From: Diploptera punctata
Lineage: Eukaryota > Arthropoda > Insecta > Blattodea > Blaberidae
Reading direction: 5' to 3'
DNA length: 64,000 nucleotides
NCBI GenBank assembly: GCA_030220185.1
Contig: JASPKZ010003423.1
Span: forward strand, 186,001 to 250,000
The notes below the pieces were generated by a model. It had not been told where the DNA came from and searched no databases. It saw only the letters and a list, made by a program, of their open reading frames with translations. This document shows positions 1 to 10,678 of the stretch, in pieces; position 1 is the stretch's first letter; the number at the start of each line of letters is the position of its first letter. Both the position numbers and the translations under genes were made by a program.

Positions 1-67
1 CCTCCTCTCCCCCTCCCACTCCATAACCTAATCGTCCTCGGCCTCATAATTCACTACTGGCGTCGCG

Positions 68-178
68 TCCGGTCCAATGGCGTCTAGTGGTTATATTTCT
101 TTCCTCTTGTCGGAGGGTCGTGGGTTCATACCCGACAGGAGTCAATGGATTTTTAAGATGGAAAATTTGGGAGGGACT
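68..178 (+). mobile_element. SINE4, 5' part (tRNA-derived head)
   Basis: The tRNA-like head has an A-box-like stretch (GGCGTCTAGTGGTTAT) and a B box in GTGGGTTCATACCCGAC. It matches the reverse complement of the copies near 7.2 kb and 41.7 kb. It is interrupted at 178/179 by SINE1; the rest of SINE4 resumes at 562. Family name is local. Confidence 0.7.
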
Positions 179-188
179 TTAATCCGTG

Positions 189-551
189 AGTCCACCGCTG
201 TGGTCTCGAGGTAGCGTGCTGCCTTGTCACGCAGCGGGCCCGGGTTCGATCCCCGGTCGGGGCAGTTTTTCTGGGTGAGGTTTTATCGGGGTTTTTCCTC
301 ATCTGTAAGACAAATGTCAGGAAAACTTTAAGGCCCAAACGGTCCCCGAAATCATATGGCCATCATCATCATCATCATCATCATCAACATCCTTATCATT
401 ATCATCATCATCATCATCATCCTTCACAGGTGTGGAAAGCAACGGGAAGCTACCACACCTACACAATTCCCTAGTAAAGCTGCTAGCATAGCATGAAAAT
501 GCTATGATTGCAGTGAAGGACCTGCCTTCAGGCAGAATTACTATGGATGGA
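189..551 (+). mobile_element. SINE1, full-length copy with target duplication
   Basis: A tRNA-related SINE of 363 bp. The head carries pol III-type boxes: A box within TGGTCTCGAGGTAGCGTG and B box GGGTTCGATCCCC. The body holds a conserved 'GACAAATGTCAGGAAA' stretch, an internal ATC/CAT microsatellite (about 359-421), then a conserved 3' part from CCTTCAC to CTATGGATGG. It is flanked by a perfect 10-bp duplication TTAATCCGTG at 179-188 and 552-561. The target is SINE4, so SINE1 is the younger insertion. Other copies lie near 2.3, 9.3, 13.2, 23.3, 33.2 and 39.1 kb. Confidence 0.85.
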
Positions 552-561
552 TTAATCCGTG

Positions 562-780
562 GACCCCGAGTCTGATGATTTTCAGGCTCGTATAAGAACC
601 ATAAGATTAAATAAAAAGGCCTCTGAACAAAATTTAACACATCTTCATCCATCCAAGCAATACCTTAGTTTCCTACTAGATGTCTCCTCGAGGCTATGTA
701 CTAACCATATGTCACTCGCTGATATTTATAGGGAAATAAGCGTACATAATGTAGTCTTGTTAAGAAACTTCCCACTAAGG
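562..780 (+). mobile_element. SINE4, 3' part after SINE1 insertion
   Basis: Continues the SINE4 body: GTCTGATGATTTTCAGGCTC and the later CTACTAGATGTC stretch align with the reverse complement of the 7.2-kb copy. The distal half is strongly diverged and the 3' limit is approximate. The open frame across it (559-798) is not a gene. Confidence 0.55.
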
Positions 781-825
781 GACGCACCCATGCCCTGAGG
801 GGGTCGAACGGGGATCAGTCATCAA

Positions 826-1318
826 TAAACTAACTGCTCTATCGAACTCATAGGTTCACGAACGAGCGGACATAAACTCTCCACACATCCCTAATATTCT
901 CCACTCATCCGCTATATAATTTATCTCCCTTGAAGTCATGGTTAATATTATTATCCCAACTCATCCTTGTTGTACCTATTGGATTCTGTCCCTCTGCGTT
1001 TCCCATATTGAATTTCCATGCCTCTCTTTCATTCATCAATCGTGCCACAAGCCCTGCCCATCGCAGTCTAAGATCTTGAAGCTTACTGTTATGTAGTTAT
1101 TTCCATTCATCTCTCTGATCGGCTCTCTTTGATAAAAAAAACTTTTTCTAAGAATTTCATTCTCAGATACTCGCGTTTTTTCTCATCCCTTAAAATAAGA
1201 ATCCATGTTTCGCATCTTTATTATATATCTAGGAGAATAACAGTTTTATATGTTTTCAGTTTAACGATTGTGAGAGAAGTTTGAAATGCGTAATGGAATT
1301 AAGCCTATGTTTAGTATT
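826..1318 (-). pseudogene. LINE-A 3' end, degenerate (A1)
   Basis: Minus-strand copy of the commonest LINE tail in the window. The DNA aligns with the better copies near 35.3-36.3 kb and 58.6 kb, through the regions encoding the RLRWAGHVARM and GRPRMRWENN segments. Many frameshifts and stops. It lies next to an AAT microsatellite. Confidence 0.7.
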
Positions 1319-1320
1319 TT

Positions 1321-1321
1321 A

Positions 1322-1391
<70 letters not shown>
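1321..1391. repeat. (AAT)n microsatellite
   Basis: About 23 uninterrupted AAT units. The polyasparagine open frame across it is a simple-repeat artefact. Confidence 0.97.
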
Positions 1392-1721
1392 GATTAATAA
1401 TTATTATTTTCAGACTAGTCATATGTTGGCAAAATTTAATGTCTTTTAAGAGAAAAAAATTGCTCTCGAACCTTTAACATGTAGTTTTACTCGCTGCCGC
1501 TCTACTTTGAGCTACTAAAGTCCCTAAAATATTTATCTTTCAATAATCCATCAGTTCTATAATCAATGGATGAGGCTAAGTAGCTCACATGTTGAGTGAC
1601 ACCAAAGAGCTCACATATTGAGTGGTCGGACGTGCTCGGAAGAGATGGTCTTAGATCTATTAGTGAAGACGGAACATGCAACTCTTGCCTAAACCAGGAA
1701 GTGAAGAAGAAGAACTAAATG

Positions 1722-2055
1722 TTTTTTTTGTCCAAGCGCGACAGGCCTATAAGGCCCTTGGCTGACCAGCCGGCTGCTGGCCTCACATCCACAGGTGTTA
1801 ATCACAGAGGTAGACGATCATCTAGCCAGTGTAGAGGTGACATATGGTCAGCATGTCGGGTCCCCCAGCCGTTATAACTGGTATTCTCAACCTGGATTCG
1901 CTACTTATTTTAGAGTAGCTACCCAAATGCCTCACGATGCTGGGCCAAAATTCCATGAGAAAAATTTCTTCCCCATGGTGACTCGAACCAGCGCAAGTCC
2001 CGTAGTTCTACGCCAAGGCTTCTTGCCTTAACCACTCAGCTACGGCGGGGAACGT
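1722..2055 (-). mobile_element. SINE2, near full-length with target duplication
   Basis: Minus-strand tRNA-derived SINE. Read on the minus strand, the head is CCGTAGCTGAGTGGTTAAGG (A box) with GGTTCGAGTC (B box) downstream; the tail end here is TCCAAGCGCGACAGGCC. Flanking duplication AACTAAATG at 1713-1721 and 2056-2064. Other copies near 7.9, 11.4, 22.1, 30.6, 32.1 and 37.7 kb, with a truncated one at the window end. Confidence 0.82.
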
Positions 2056-2260
2056 AACTAAATGCTACATTCATTTAATTTCTGCTTTCTGCACCAGAGT
2101 TTAAAAAAATAGTATTTCTATTATGCTGAGCGATACTTCATACAGTAATGAAAAACCGTCGTTTAATTACCATTAAAATAAAACACCAAACACACAGTAG
2201 GGGCCTATATTTAATAATTATTCTAGATGGAGCGCTATAAAAGAAATAAGCCAATGAAGT

Positions 2261-2460
2261 TCCATCCATCCATCCATAGTAATTCTACCCGAAGGCAGGT
2301 CCTTCACTGCAATCATAGCATTTTCATGCAATGCTTGCAGCTTTACTAGGGAATTGTGTAGGTGTGGTAGCTTCCCGTTGCTTTCCACACCGGTGAAGGA
2401 AGATGATGATGATAATGATAATGGTAAGGATGATAATGATAAGGATGATGGGTACTTAAA
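2261..2460 (-). mobile_element. SINE1, 3'-half fragment
   Basis: Starts with the inverted 3' terminus (CCATCCATAGTAATTCTACC) and runs through the CACACCGGTGAAGGA segment into a GATGAT/GATAAT microsatellite. The tRNA-like head is absent, so it is a head-less fragment. Confidence 0.75.
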
Positions 2461-2548
2461 AATGTCCTTAACATAGCTCAAGTCATCAATGTCACAATTA
2501 AAATTAAACTAGCGTGAAAATATGCTCTGCTGATATTTTGCTTCTTGA

Positions 2549-2640
2549 AACACACACACACGCACGCGCACACACACAAACACGCACGCACGCGCACACA
2601 CACAAACACGCACGCACGCGCACACACACACACTCACGCG
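2549..2640. repeat. CA/CGCA-rich microsatellite
   Basis: Interrupted CA tract with a higher-order unit of about 26 bp (CACAAACACGCACGCACGCG) present about twice. It abuts a CT tract. Confidence 0.9.

Positions 2641-2641
<1 letters not shown>

Positions 2642-2706
<65 letters not shown>
2642..2706. repeat. (CT)n microsatellite
   Basis: About 32 CT units, directly followed by mitochondrial-like sequence. Confidence 0.95.
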
Positions 2707-2709
<3 letters not shown>

Positions 2710-3402
2710 AATTAGCTTTTAATAGAGTTAATCATATTTTTCGAGATGTAAATTATGAGTGACTCCTACGAACCTTACACGCAAATGGAGCTTCCATATT
2801 TTTTGTATGTATCTACTTAGATATTGTATTATGGATCCTTTAAATTCCTATACACATGATCAGTAGGTGTTTTAGTCTTATTCCTAACTATAGCTGCAGC
2901 ATTTATAGGATACGTTTTGCCATGAGGACAAATATCTTTCTGAGGAGCAACAGTTATTACTAACCTCTTGTCAGCTGTCCCATACATTGGAATTGACCTC
3001 GTTCAGTGGGTTTGAGGGGACTTCGCAGTAGACAACGCTACTTTAAATCGATTTTTTACTTTCCACTTTCTTCTACCCTTTATTATTGTAGCAATAGTAA
3101 TAATTCATCTATTATGTTTACATCAAACAAGGTCAAATAACCCCCTAGGGTTAAATAGAAATATTGATAAAATTCCCTTCCACCCTTACTTTTCCATTAA
3201 AGACACCTTTGGCTTTATGATTCTAATTACTATATTAACAATTTTAACCCTAAAAGAACCCTATATCTTAGGAGATCCAGATAATTTTACTCCAGCCAAC
3301 CCTTTAGTAACACCTATTCATATCCAACCAGAATGATACTTTCTATTTGCCTACGCCATTTTAGGTCAATCCCTAATAAATTAGGGGGGTAGTTGCCCTA
3401 GT
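2707..3402 (+). pseudogene. NUMT: nuclear copy of mitochondrial cytochrome b
   Basis: Read in the invertebrate mitochondrial code (TGA=Trp, ATA=Met), the plus strand gives long cytochrome b blocks in the right order: [58 protein letters not shown], then [15 protein letters not shown] and HIQPEWYFLFAYAIL. In the nuclear code the many TGA codons are stops. Roughly 700 bp of the middle of cytb is present. Visible breaks: about 11 bp missing near 2830 in the HIGRGIYYGS region, and a frameshift near 3366 where LRSIPNKL is expected. It starts right after the CT tract. Not functional in the nucleus. Confidence 0.95.
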
Positions 3403-3568
3403 AATGTATATGAAAGTTTTCTTAGGTTTTCCGCGTCTTGGATTCAAGTTCGGCCTCTGGCCACTGATTCCGACGTTTCGACATGATTCCACATGCCATT
3501 ATCAAGGAATAATAAGTTCGAGTCACATTCATATTCATACTTATATACGCGAAAATCTGCAATTTAAC
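3403..3568. other. Unassigned spacer with possible Penelope-like 3' tail
   Basis: Contains TCCGACGTTTCGACATGATT followed by 'CCATTATCAAGGAATAA', a layout I associate with the ends of Penelope-like elements. This is only a resemblance; no coding part is present. Confidence 0.25.
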
Positions 3569-3725
<157 letters not shown>

Positions 3726-3888
3726 AGTGTTTGTGTGTGTGTCCAACCTTTCCGAAAGTTATTAAATTAATTTCAACAAATTTTACAAGAAATAAAATGT
3801 GTGGATGTACATTTTGCTATAAAATATCACTGTCCAAGCCCTCTAGTTATGAACTTTGCAATTTATTAGCAATTTTATAATCTCGAAA

Positions 3889-4627
3889 TCTATTATATAA
3901 AAATTAATGTTTATTTGTTTGTTTGTTCGTACTTTATGCGCGGCCATACCGTTGAACCGATTGTGATGGGGCTTTTGCAAAATGTACAGGAGATTCCCGG
4001 GATGAACATAGGCTATAAGAGAGTTGTGATCTCAACTCCTACATCCTTAAAAATCACCATTTGTAGTGGAAAATGTGAAAAGTGGCTCTTTGGACGCTTA
4101 AATGGCTTACGCTGCCTAAACCATAACAAATACACAAAATTTATGTACACCATAATTGAATATCTCAAAAAGCATATGTTTATGTCTTACGGTTAACTCA
4201 CAATAACCATTTTTGACTTTCATTGATGCCAATAAGATCGAGACAAGTACGTAGATTCCTGTACAAGCATAGCAGCACATGGCGGGTATTCTTTTACGGA
4301 TAACTCACAATAACGAATTTTGTCTTTTAACTCATTTATGCCAAGAAGATCGATATAAGTAGATTCCCGGGCAACACCGGGTAATCAGCACAGGGAATCT
4401 TAAAAATGATTATTATATACATTTATAATTATTTTTCATTTTACTTATTCAACTAATCATAAGAAGTACATTCATTTTCATCTTTCAGCTAATTTATGCC
4501 AAGAAGATCGGGATGATTAGATTCCCGGACAACGCCGAGTAAACAGCACGGGGCATCTAAAAATAATTACGGTATCCGTTTACTTTCATTTATTTAGGCG
4601 TAACAGCGCACGCCGGGTATTAGCTAG
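3889..4627 (+). mobile_element. Helitron-like non-autonomous element
   Basis: Begins TCTATTATATAAAAATTAATG with a TTTG-rich stretch and ends GCCGGGTATTAGCTAG. The ends obey the Helitron rule: 5' TC, 3' CTAG, preceded by A (3888) and followed by T (4628), no target duplication. The interior has about three diverged repeats of a unit with CTCACAATAAC, GCCAAGAAGATCG and AGATTCCCGGGCAAC. No Rep/helicase coding is visible. The family assignment comes from the ends and from the general look of insect Helitron-derived repeats. Confidence 0.7.
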
Positions 4628-4756
4628 TATCTAATATAAATATTGCTGCCACCTATAATTCAATAATTCATTTTCAATATTTCTTGAATTTGTGATATAT
4701 TTTGGAAACAAATTCCATACATACACATGCATACATGTAAATATAAATATTATTCC

Positions 4757-4985
4757 AGACAATCGGCATTTGATGTCAGCCGAGTTGTTAGCCCTGCGTA
4801 CCGACCGCCTTTACCTCCAGAACAAGCGCCTGGTACTCATTTCCGTTAGAGGCTTAGTCGACCCGAGGGCCATGATACCACCAAAAGGTTTGGGTCGGTT
4901 TAAAATTTCTGACCCCACCGGGACCCGAACCCTCGACCTTCCGGTTTTTAGCGCACTGCCTTAACCACTGCACTACGGCGCGTGT
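4757..4985 (-). mobile_element. SINE3 copy
   Basis: Minus-strand tRNA-derived SINE. On the minus strand the head reads GCCGTAGTGCAGTGGTTAAGG, then GGGTTCGGGTCCCGGTGGGG. It shares GTCGACTAAGCC and AAGGCGGTCGG segments with the copy at 28.6 kb. The 3' part (CCTACTACCCCAAGG) is missing. Confidence 0.75.
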
Positions 4986-5094
4986 GTACACAAACACACA
5001 CACACATACACACGTATATAATGTCACTTCTCCATTACGTAACAGACCTAATACAATATGTGGATGATCGTTGTGGATTACAATAGGCGGCTAC

Positions 5095-5185
5095 CAATCT
5101 CACATCCAGTATAGAGGTGACAGTGGTTAGCAGGTCGAATCCCCCAACCGTTATAGCTGGTTCTCTAAACATTTCAGTCTATATT
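5095..5185 (-). mobile_element. SINE2 fragment
   Basis: Short match to the SINE2 body: CCAGTATAGAGGTGACA and CCGTTATAGCTGGTTCTC. Both ends are lost. Confidence 0.55.
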
Positions 5186-5284
5186 TGAATGATCAGTTTC
5201 ATTAATGTGCTCTTTATTTATTTAGTTTTTTTTTTTTTGAAACAAGGCTCCCCACACATACACACTCAAAAGTTATATATATGG

Positions 5285-5460
5285 ATCGATTTCTTTAATG
5301 TGTAACTGTAACACATTTTCCGATTGTCCTCCACTGTTCCATTTTATATCAATGATCCTCCTCCTCCAGACGTAATTCCCACTTTGTTTGTTGAATGCTG
5401 TTGTTCTTAGTCGTCCTCTCTTCCTTTCTCCATCTCGTACCCATTCCAATATACCCATAA
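5285..5460 (-). pseudogene. Possible LINE C-terminal relic (LINE-L)
   Basis: The minus-strand frame has a WVRDGERKRGRLRTTAFNKQ-like stretch resembling the basic RGRPRTTW segment of LINE tails. It is single-copy here and weak. Confidence 0.3.
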
Positions 5461-6339
5461 CATTTTTTTATTGTAATATATGTAGTTGTGTAATATATGG
5501 GGATATTTTAAAATTCTAAGAATTTTGCTCAGAAATCAAGGAATATACGTTCTGAAGTTAACCAATTTTCGAATATAGGTAACTAACTAGAAAAGAGGGT
5601 TCTTATAAACCCTGAAGACTCTTTATACAAAAACATCTTCAATTATTTAAAGAAGGGGTTTCGTTAAAATCTTTTTTTTTTTCTGTTCCCCTTTCAAGCT
5701 TTGTAACTAAATGACTGTCTGCATGTCAGAATTCCTAAATGTCATTTTAAGCACTCGACCGAGATGAAGGCATTTCTTTAGGGTTCCAGGTATTTTATGC
5801 TGCACTGCATTATACCACAATATGAAAACAGATATGTCCTCAATACATCCTTGTGACGTTGCAGAACATGTATAAAGAAATCATATCTTATAAATGGTTT
5901 CCTTATTCAAAGATTCTCATACGATTGATTTATTAGAAAATTATATGAAGGATTTCCTTTGTGTTTTTCCACGTCCTTTATTAATTCTTATATATTTTTG
6001 TCAATTATAGATTATTGTCATCTGGGATAAAGTAGGAAAAAAAACTAAACAAAATCTTGTTCTATAATGAAAACTACACATGTTCAGTATAATGTAGAAT
6101 CCATTATATGAAATCATTTTACGTTTTCTTTGTACTCTAGACATGTCCTTTTAAGTGGTATGTCGAGTAGTTCAGGAAGTGACATTATCAGAAATTATTC
6201 TACGCTCCACTTAAAAAGAAGTATACAAGGGACCTGAGAACCAGAATCTTCCGATTTTTAATGCACCATGCACTTGAGCTTGTCATATTCTAGTGGACCT
6301 GAAGTAGCATTAAAAACATAAATGTCATCCGATCTTTGA
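5461..6339. other. Unassigned AT-rich spacer
   Basis: No coding signal, tRNA-like head or in-window repeat recognised on either strand. Confidence 0.5.
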
Positions 6340-6565
6340 CTAACTGTCAAAAGAAGTAAAGCTTGGAAACTTCCTCCAGGAGCCATTGGTAAAGAACCCA
6401 GTAAGTAGGCCAAGAATGAGATGAGAGAATGATATTAACCATTTGAGGGAGGTAAATTATATAAAGTACTGTATGATTAGAAGATATCTCAGGATAGAGT
6501 TGTATGGGGAGCTTATGTCTGCATGGCCTGAACCTCCAGGTTCCATAGGGATAGTGAGTTAGCTA
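6340..6565 (+). pseudogene. LINE-A 3' end, degenerate (A2)
   Basis: The DNA aligns with the last about 200 bp of LINE-A: CCAAGAATGAGATGAGAGAATGA, then GGAGCTTATGTCTGC and the tail GTGAGTTAGCTAG. Multiple substitutions, no open frame. Confidence 0.65.
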
Positions 6566-6684
6566 GCTTTAGTTAGGACTATTTTTATGAATTATCGATT
6601 TATTCTAGAACGTTTCAATCCAAACTCGGAAAGCTTTGTTTAATCTACAGCAGTGGTTACCAAACGTTGGGGTAGATTGATATT

Positions 6685-7170
6685 TGGAAATATTAATAAA
6701 ATTATTGCTAAAATATTACAATATGAAAAGTATATTGCTGTATGGGTGTGAGATTTGGAAAGGAACAATTGGATTGCATAAAAAATTGCAGGTATATATA
6801 AATGTATACGGTATATATAAACAGAAGTCTGAGATTTATTTTTAGGATCTGATGCCCAAACGAAAAATGATTGATGAAACATAAAATTAAATCTCTAAGG
6901 AAATTATATATCGTAACTGGCAATGAACTGAACACTCTCACAGAAGAGAACTAGCAGTATGCCGAAGAGAGCTCTGGAATGGAATTCACAGAGATTGGCT
7001 AGGAAAAGAGGAAAATAAAATATTTAATGGCACACCAAAATAATAACAGAAATTGAACAACAAGGGAAAATCTGGAATGAAGTCAGGAATTTGGCAATAA
7101 ACAGAGTTCGGTGGTGTGCTTTCACAGAGGCCCTATGCTTCCAAGGATAGTGACAGGAACTACTACTAGT
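6685..7170 (+). pseudogene. LINE-G C-terminal relic
   Basis: The plus strand has LLYGCEIWKGTIGLHKKLQV near 6730-6790, the post-RT 'YGxExW' landmark of LINE proteins, and WNEVRNLAINRVRWCAFTEA near 7075-7130, matching the usual last segment (WxxLxxLAxDRxxWR). Between them the frame is broken by stops. 5'-truncated and decayed. Confidence 0.6.
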
Positions 7171-7244
7171 ACTAAAAATAATGCATGAAACTGTTTAAAT
7201 TTATTATGACATAAGGTGTAATGTTTTTATAATAATAATAATCC

Positions 7245-7592
7245 TCTTGTAAGCTCATGTTTCCCTTAACAGAGATTTAGGCGCTCTCCCCCTACAGGGA
7301 AGAATTTGAACCATACTAATTTAGTTACACTTGTTTTCATATAGATGTCATGAGTGGTCCGTGGTCAGCGTTCCGCCCCATACTGACATCTAGGAAACCA
7401 AGGTAGTACTAGGACGGGAAAATTCGGTACATTTTGCTTAGAGGCTTTTTCATTCAGACTTGATCTTTTACGAGCCTGAAAATCTTCAGACTCGGAACCC
7501 ACGGCTTAAAGTCCCTCCCGGAGGACTTTCTCCTAGGATTTTTCCATCCTAAAAAAATCCATCGGGTTTGAACCCGCGACGCTCGGGACCAG
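7245..7592 (-). mobile_element. SINE4 copy
   Basis: Minus-strand SINE; the B-box region reads GCGGGTTCAAACCCGATGG on the minus strand. It aligns along most of its length with the 41.7-kb copy (GGTCCGTGGTCAGCGTTCCG, TAGTACTAGGACGG). It retains a segment around CAGACTTGATCTTTTACGAG that the 41.7-kb copy lacks. The extreme 5' head is lost at the AAT repeat. Confidence 0.75.
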
Positions 7593-7603
7593 AGGCAAAA
7601 TAA

Positions 7604-7604
<1 letters not shown>

Positions 7605-7670
<66 letters not shown>
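7605..7670. repeat. (AAT)n microsatellite
   Basis: About 22 AAT units next to the SINE4 head. Confidence 0.96.
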
Positions 7671-7855
7671 GGGACTGAGTTTAAACTAGTGCGCGAATAG
7701 CAAATTAATTATTATTAAGCATCGAAATTAATGGATGGATCGCCAATAAATAATTCCATTTTCGAAAAGGTATTCGTGTGTGCAAAAGCTTCGGAACCTC
7801 TGGTCTGAATGAAAAGTCTTAACGTAAGAACAAAGAGTCGAGTGTAGCCATCGTC

Positions 7856-8145
7856 AAGCGAATAAGGTACTCTGCCTTGGTGCAGAATTACGGAACTTGC
7901 GCTGGTTCGAATCACCGTGGAGGTGTAATTTCGGCTAGTGTGGGACTGGTACCTATTCAACAACATGAAGAATTTGGACAGTTTTAATAAGTAGCGGCTC
8001 CCGGTTAAGAAAACCAGCTACAACAGCAGGGGGCACAATATGCTGACATAACCCCTAAATTGGCTGATGATTGTTCACATCTGTGATTAACATATGTGAC
8101 TGGTATGCGAGGGCCTTCTAGGCCTGTCGCGCCACGGAATTTTTA
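7856..8145 (+). mobile_element. SINE2 copy
   Basis: Plus strand: GCGCTGGTTCGAATCACC is the B-box region, followed by the body (GTGGGACTGGTACC, AACCAGCTACAACAGC) and the 3' end CCTTCTAGGCCTGTCGCGC. The A-box half is diverged. Confidence 0.75.
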
Positions 8146-8189
8146 ATGTGAATACAAGTGAGCAAGTTTGAGTTTTGGAGAATTCTATA

Positions 8190-8692
8190 ATTTACGATGA
8201 AAAGTTGAGAGAATTTAGAGAAATATCTCATTAGTTCAATTACCAGTTATATTATATGGTTGCGAAACATGGACTCTACTTTAAGGGAGGAAAGGAGATT
8301 ACGAGTATATGAAAATAAAGTTCTTAGGAACATGTTTGGACCACAGAGAGATGAACAGACAGGTGAATGGAGAAGACAACATAACAGTGAACTGCATGGT
8401 CTAATAGGATATAATAAGAACAGTCTCGTGGACTGCGATGGGCAGGACATGTGGCACGAATGGGTAATGAAAGACGTGCATTGAAGTTTCTCGTAGGAAA
8501 ACCAGAGGGAAATAGCCCAGTTGGTAGACCAAGAATGAGGTGGGAGAATAACATTAACTATGATTTGAGGAAAGTAGATTGTACAGGGAATGATTGGAAA
8601 ACATTTGCGCAGGATAGGGATATATGAAGAACTTATGTCCGCGAAGCCATGAACATCCGGGTTAGAGAGGACCAGTGAGTTAGTTAGTTCAA
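8190..8692 (+). pseudogene. LINE-A 3' end (A3)
   Basis: Plus-strand LINE tail: the 'YGCETWTL' region near 8250, an intact stretch LREERRLRVYENKVLRNMFG, then the RLRWAGHVAR, GRPRMRWENN and WRTYVREAMN regions, ending AGTGAGTTAGTTAG. Frameshifts break it into short frames. 5'-truncated. Confidence 0.8.
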
Positions 8693-9253
8693 TTACCCTA
8701 CAAATAAAAGTTTAAACTTTCTCACGATCCTCAGAAATATTTCGAAACTCTTGTCATCTCTAGTTTGAGACTCAGCATCATGGAACAGGATTTCAGGATC
8801 ACTGCATTTTTTTTAACCTTAGAGTCAACCTAAAGGTACAAGGAATTCGTCTGTTGATAACTATAAACGTCCTTGGGTGAAAACGCCCAAGATTTTCATG
8901 ATTTTTGGCAAAAGAGGACCAGTGATCATAAAATGTTATTGTGAATATTGTTAGGCATAAAGGCATCCAAGGTTAGAAGAGAACAGCAGATATCATGACA
9001 TCTAAATCCTTGCAGCTATAGATATGTTGCTGTTCCATTCTTCACTTCGTCTTATTATTCATTTTAATTCACATTAAGGCAGTACATAGCAAATATAAAA
9101 AAAAAGTAAAATGGTGTGATAAACATCCGTCGATAACTGTACTTATGCCACTAAATTCGCTACTTAATTACTTTTATATTCCTATTAATTTTATATTTTA
9201 GGAACCCAGATTGAGGTAGAAAACTTTTTTTTCAGTATACCTCTTGTCCTTAT
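8693..9253. other. Unassigned spacer
   Basis: No feature recognised on either strand. Confidence 0.5.
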
Positions 9254-9263
9254 TCTGGAGGAT

Positions 9264-9586
9264 CCATCCATAGTAATTCTGCCCGAACGCAGGTCCTTCA
9301 CTGCAATCATAGCATTTTCATGCTGTGCTTGCAGCTTTACTAGGGAATTGTAGGTGTGGTAGTTTCCCGTTGCTTTCCACACCGGTGAAGGATGATGATG
9401 ATGATGGCCATATCACTTCGGGGACCATTTGGACCTTAAAGTTTTCCTGACATTTGTCTTACAGGTGAGGAAAACCCCCGATAAAAACCTCACCCAGAAA
9501 AACTGCCCCGACTAGGGATCGATCCCGGGCCCGCTGCGTGACAAGGCAGCACGCTACCTCGAGACCACAGCGCAGCGGTGGACTAC
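9264..9586 (-). mobile_element. SINE1, near full-length with target duplication
   Basis: Minus-strand SINE1 from the CTATGGATGG end to the tRNA-like head (minus strand: GGTCTCGAGGTAGCGTGCTG, B box GGGATCGATCCC). Flanked by TCTGGAGGAT at 9254-9263 and 9587-9596. The internal ATC microsatellite is short here. Confidence 0.85.
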
Positions 9587-9596
9587 TCTGGAGGAT

Positions 9597-10424
9597 AATG
9601 GCATATAAAACAATATTCTCGTGTGTTTTATATGCATCCACTTAATGCTTTAACAGTTTTGAGATCAAATAGAATGGTCGGAAAGTTATAAACTGATAAT
9701 GTATTTCTCTGTTAGTGCCTCCTGTAACGACGCCATGAATCACATGTCGATTCACTTAAGGAAATTATTTTATCAACGAATTAATTTTTAGATTCCAGAA
9801 ACATTTTATTAATTAATAATATACAGTAATTACAATCCCAGTTCTAGTGATAACCAATCTTAGGCCTACCTCTAGTTCCAAAGTTCTTGATACGTGGTAT
9901 AGGATTAACTTTTTTTTTCAGTACAAAACTCCTGAATGTGACATATTTCGGAAAGAAAATAAAGTCCTACGATATTTCAGCATCTTCATCAGCAAAGGCA
10001 CTAGAACCCTTCCTCAATATCTGCTTCCATTCTTCTCTGTCTGTAGTTTTCTCTTTCCAATTCTTCAACCATCTTTTGTTAGTTTCTCAAACAGGTCTCT
10101 TGTCCATTTTCCTTGCTTTAGTCTGATTCCAGTGTTTTTGTTCATTCCAAGGCTTTGTTTCAGATTTCAGGGTGAGGAATTTTTACTGAAGGGACACCAG
10201 CCACCCGTCAAAACCAACGGGAAATGTGACACACCTTTCGTTTAGTCCTTGACCTGTCCGGCATGGTTATACCTACCAGCCGGCAGAGGTCTCAGCTTCA
10301 AAGTGAATAATGCAATACTTAGGCCACGAAAAGGTAGTGCCTTTGAGAAGGGCCTATGATATTTATGTAATGTAAAAGATGCTCAGATGTGAGAACATTT
10401 GTTTGCCCTTCCACGCTCAGCTTT
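9597..10424. other. Spacer with possible LINE tail
   Basis: Mostly unassigned. On the minus strand about 9930-10110 gives TTDREEWKQILRKGSSAF, which resembles the final DRxxWR segment of LINE proteins. The plus-strand frames at 9847-10245 are its shadow. Confidence 0.35.
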
Positions 10425-10678
10425 GAATCGCGACATGTTTGGACACGTAGAACGAATGGGGAATGGAAGAGGGAAATCTAAATTCCTTTCAGGAAAGCAA
10501 GAGGGAAGGCACCCATTAGGTAGACCAGGAAATATCTGGGAGAATAACATTAACTATGATTTGATCGAAGTAAATTATAAAGGGGGTGATTGTAAAGCAT
10601 TAATTCAGGATAGGGATGTATTGAGACCTTATGTCCGCGCGGCCATGAACCTAAGGGTTCGGTAGTACCAGTGAGTTA
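10425..10678 (+). pseudogene. LINE-A 3' end fragment (A4)
   Basis: Plus-strand tail with FGHVERMGNGR, HPLGRPGNIWENNINYDL and RPYVRAAMNLRVR in one open frame, then CCAGTGAGTTAAT. Only the last about 250 bp of the family. Confidence 0.78.

Noticed and set aside
195..265. tRNA gene suggested by A- and B-box spacing
   Set aside because: The same head recurs in seven copies with a common body; it is a SINE head and does not fold with a good acceptor stem.
359..421. CRISPR-like periodic repeat
   Set aside because: It is an ATC trinucleotide microsatellite inside SINE1; there are no spacers.
1286..1477. 63-codon frame with polyasparagine run
   Set aside because: It is a translated (AAT)n microsatellite; no coding evidence.
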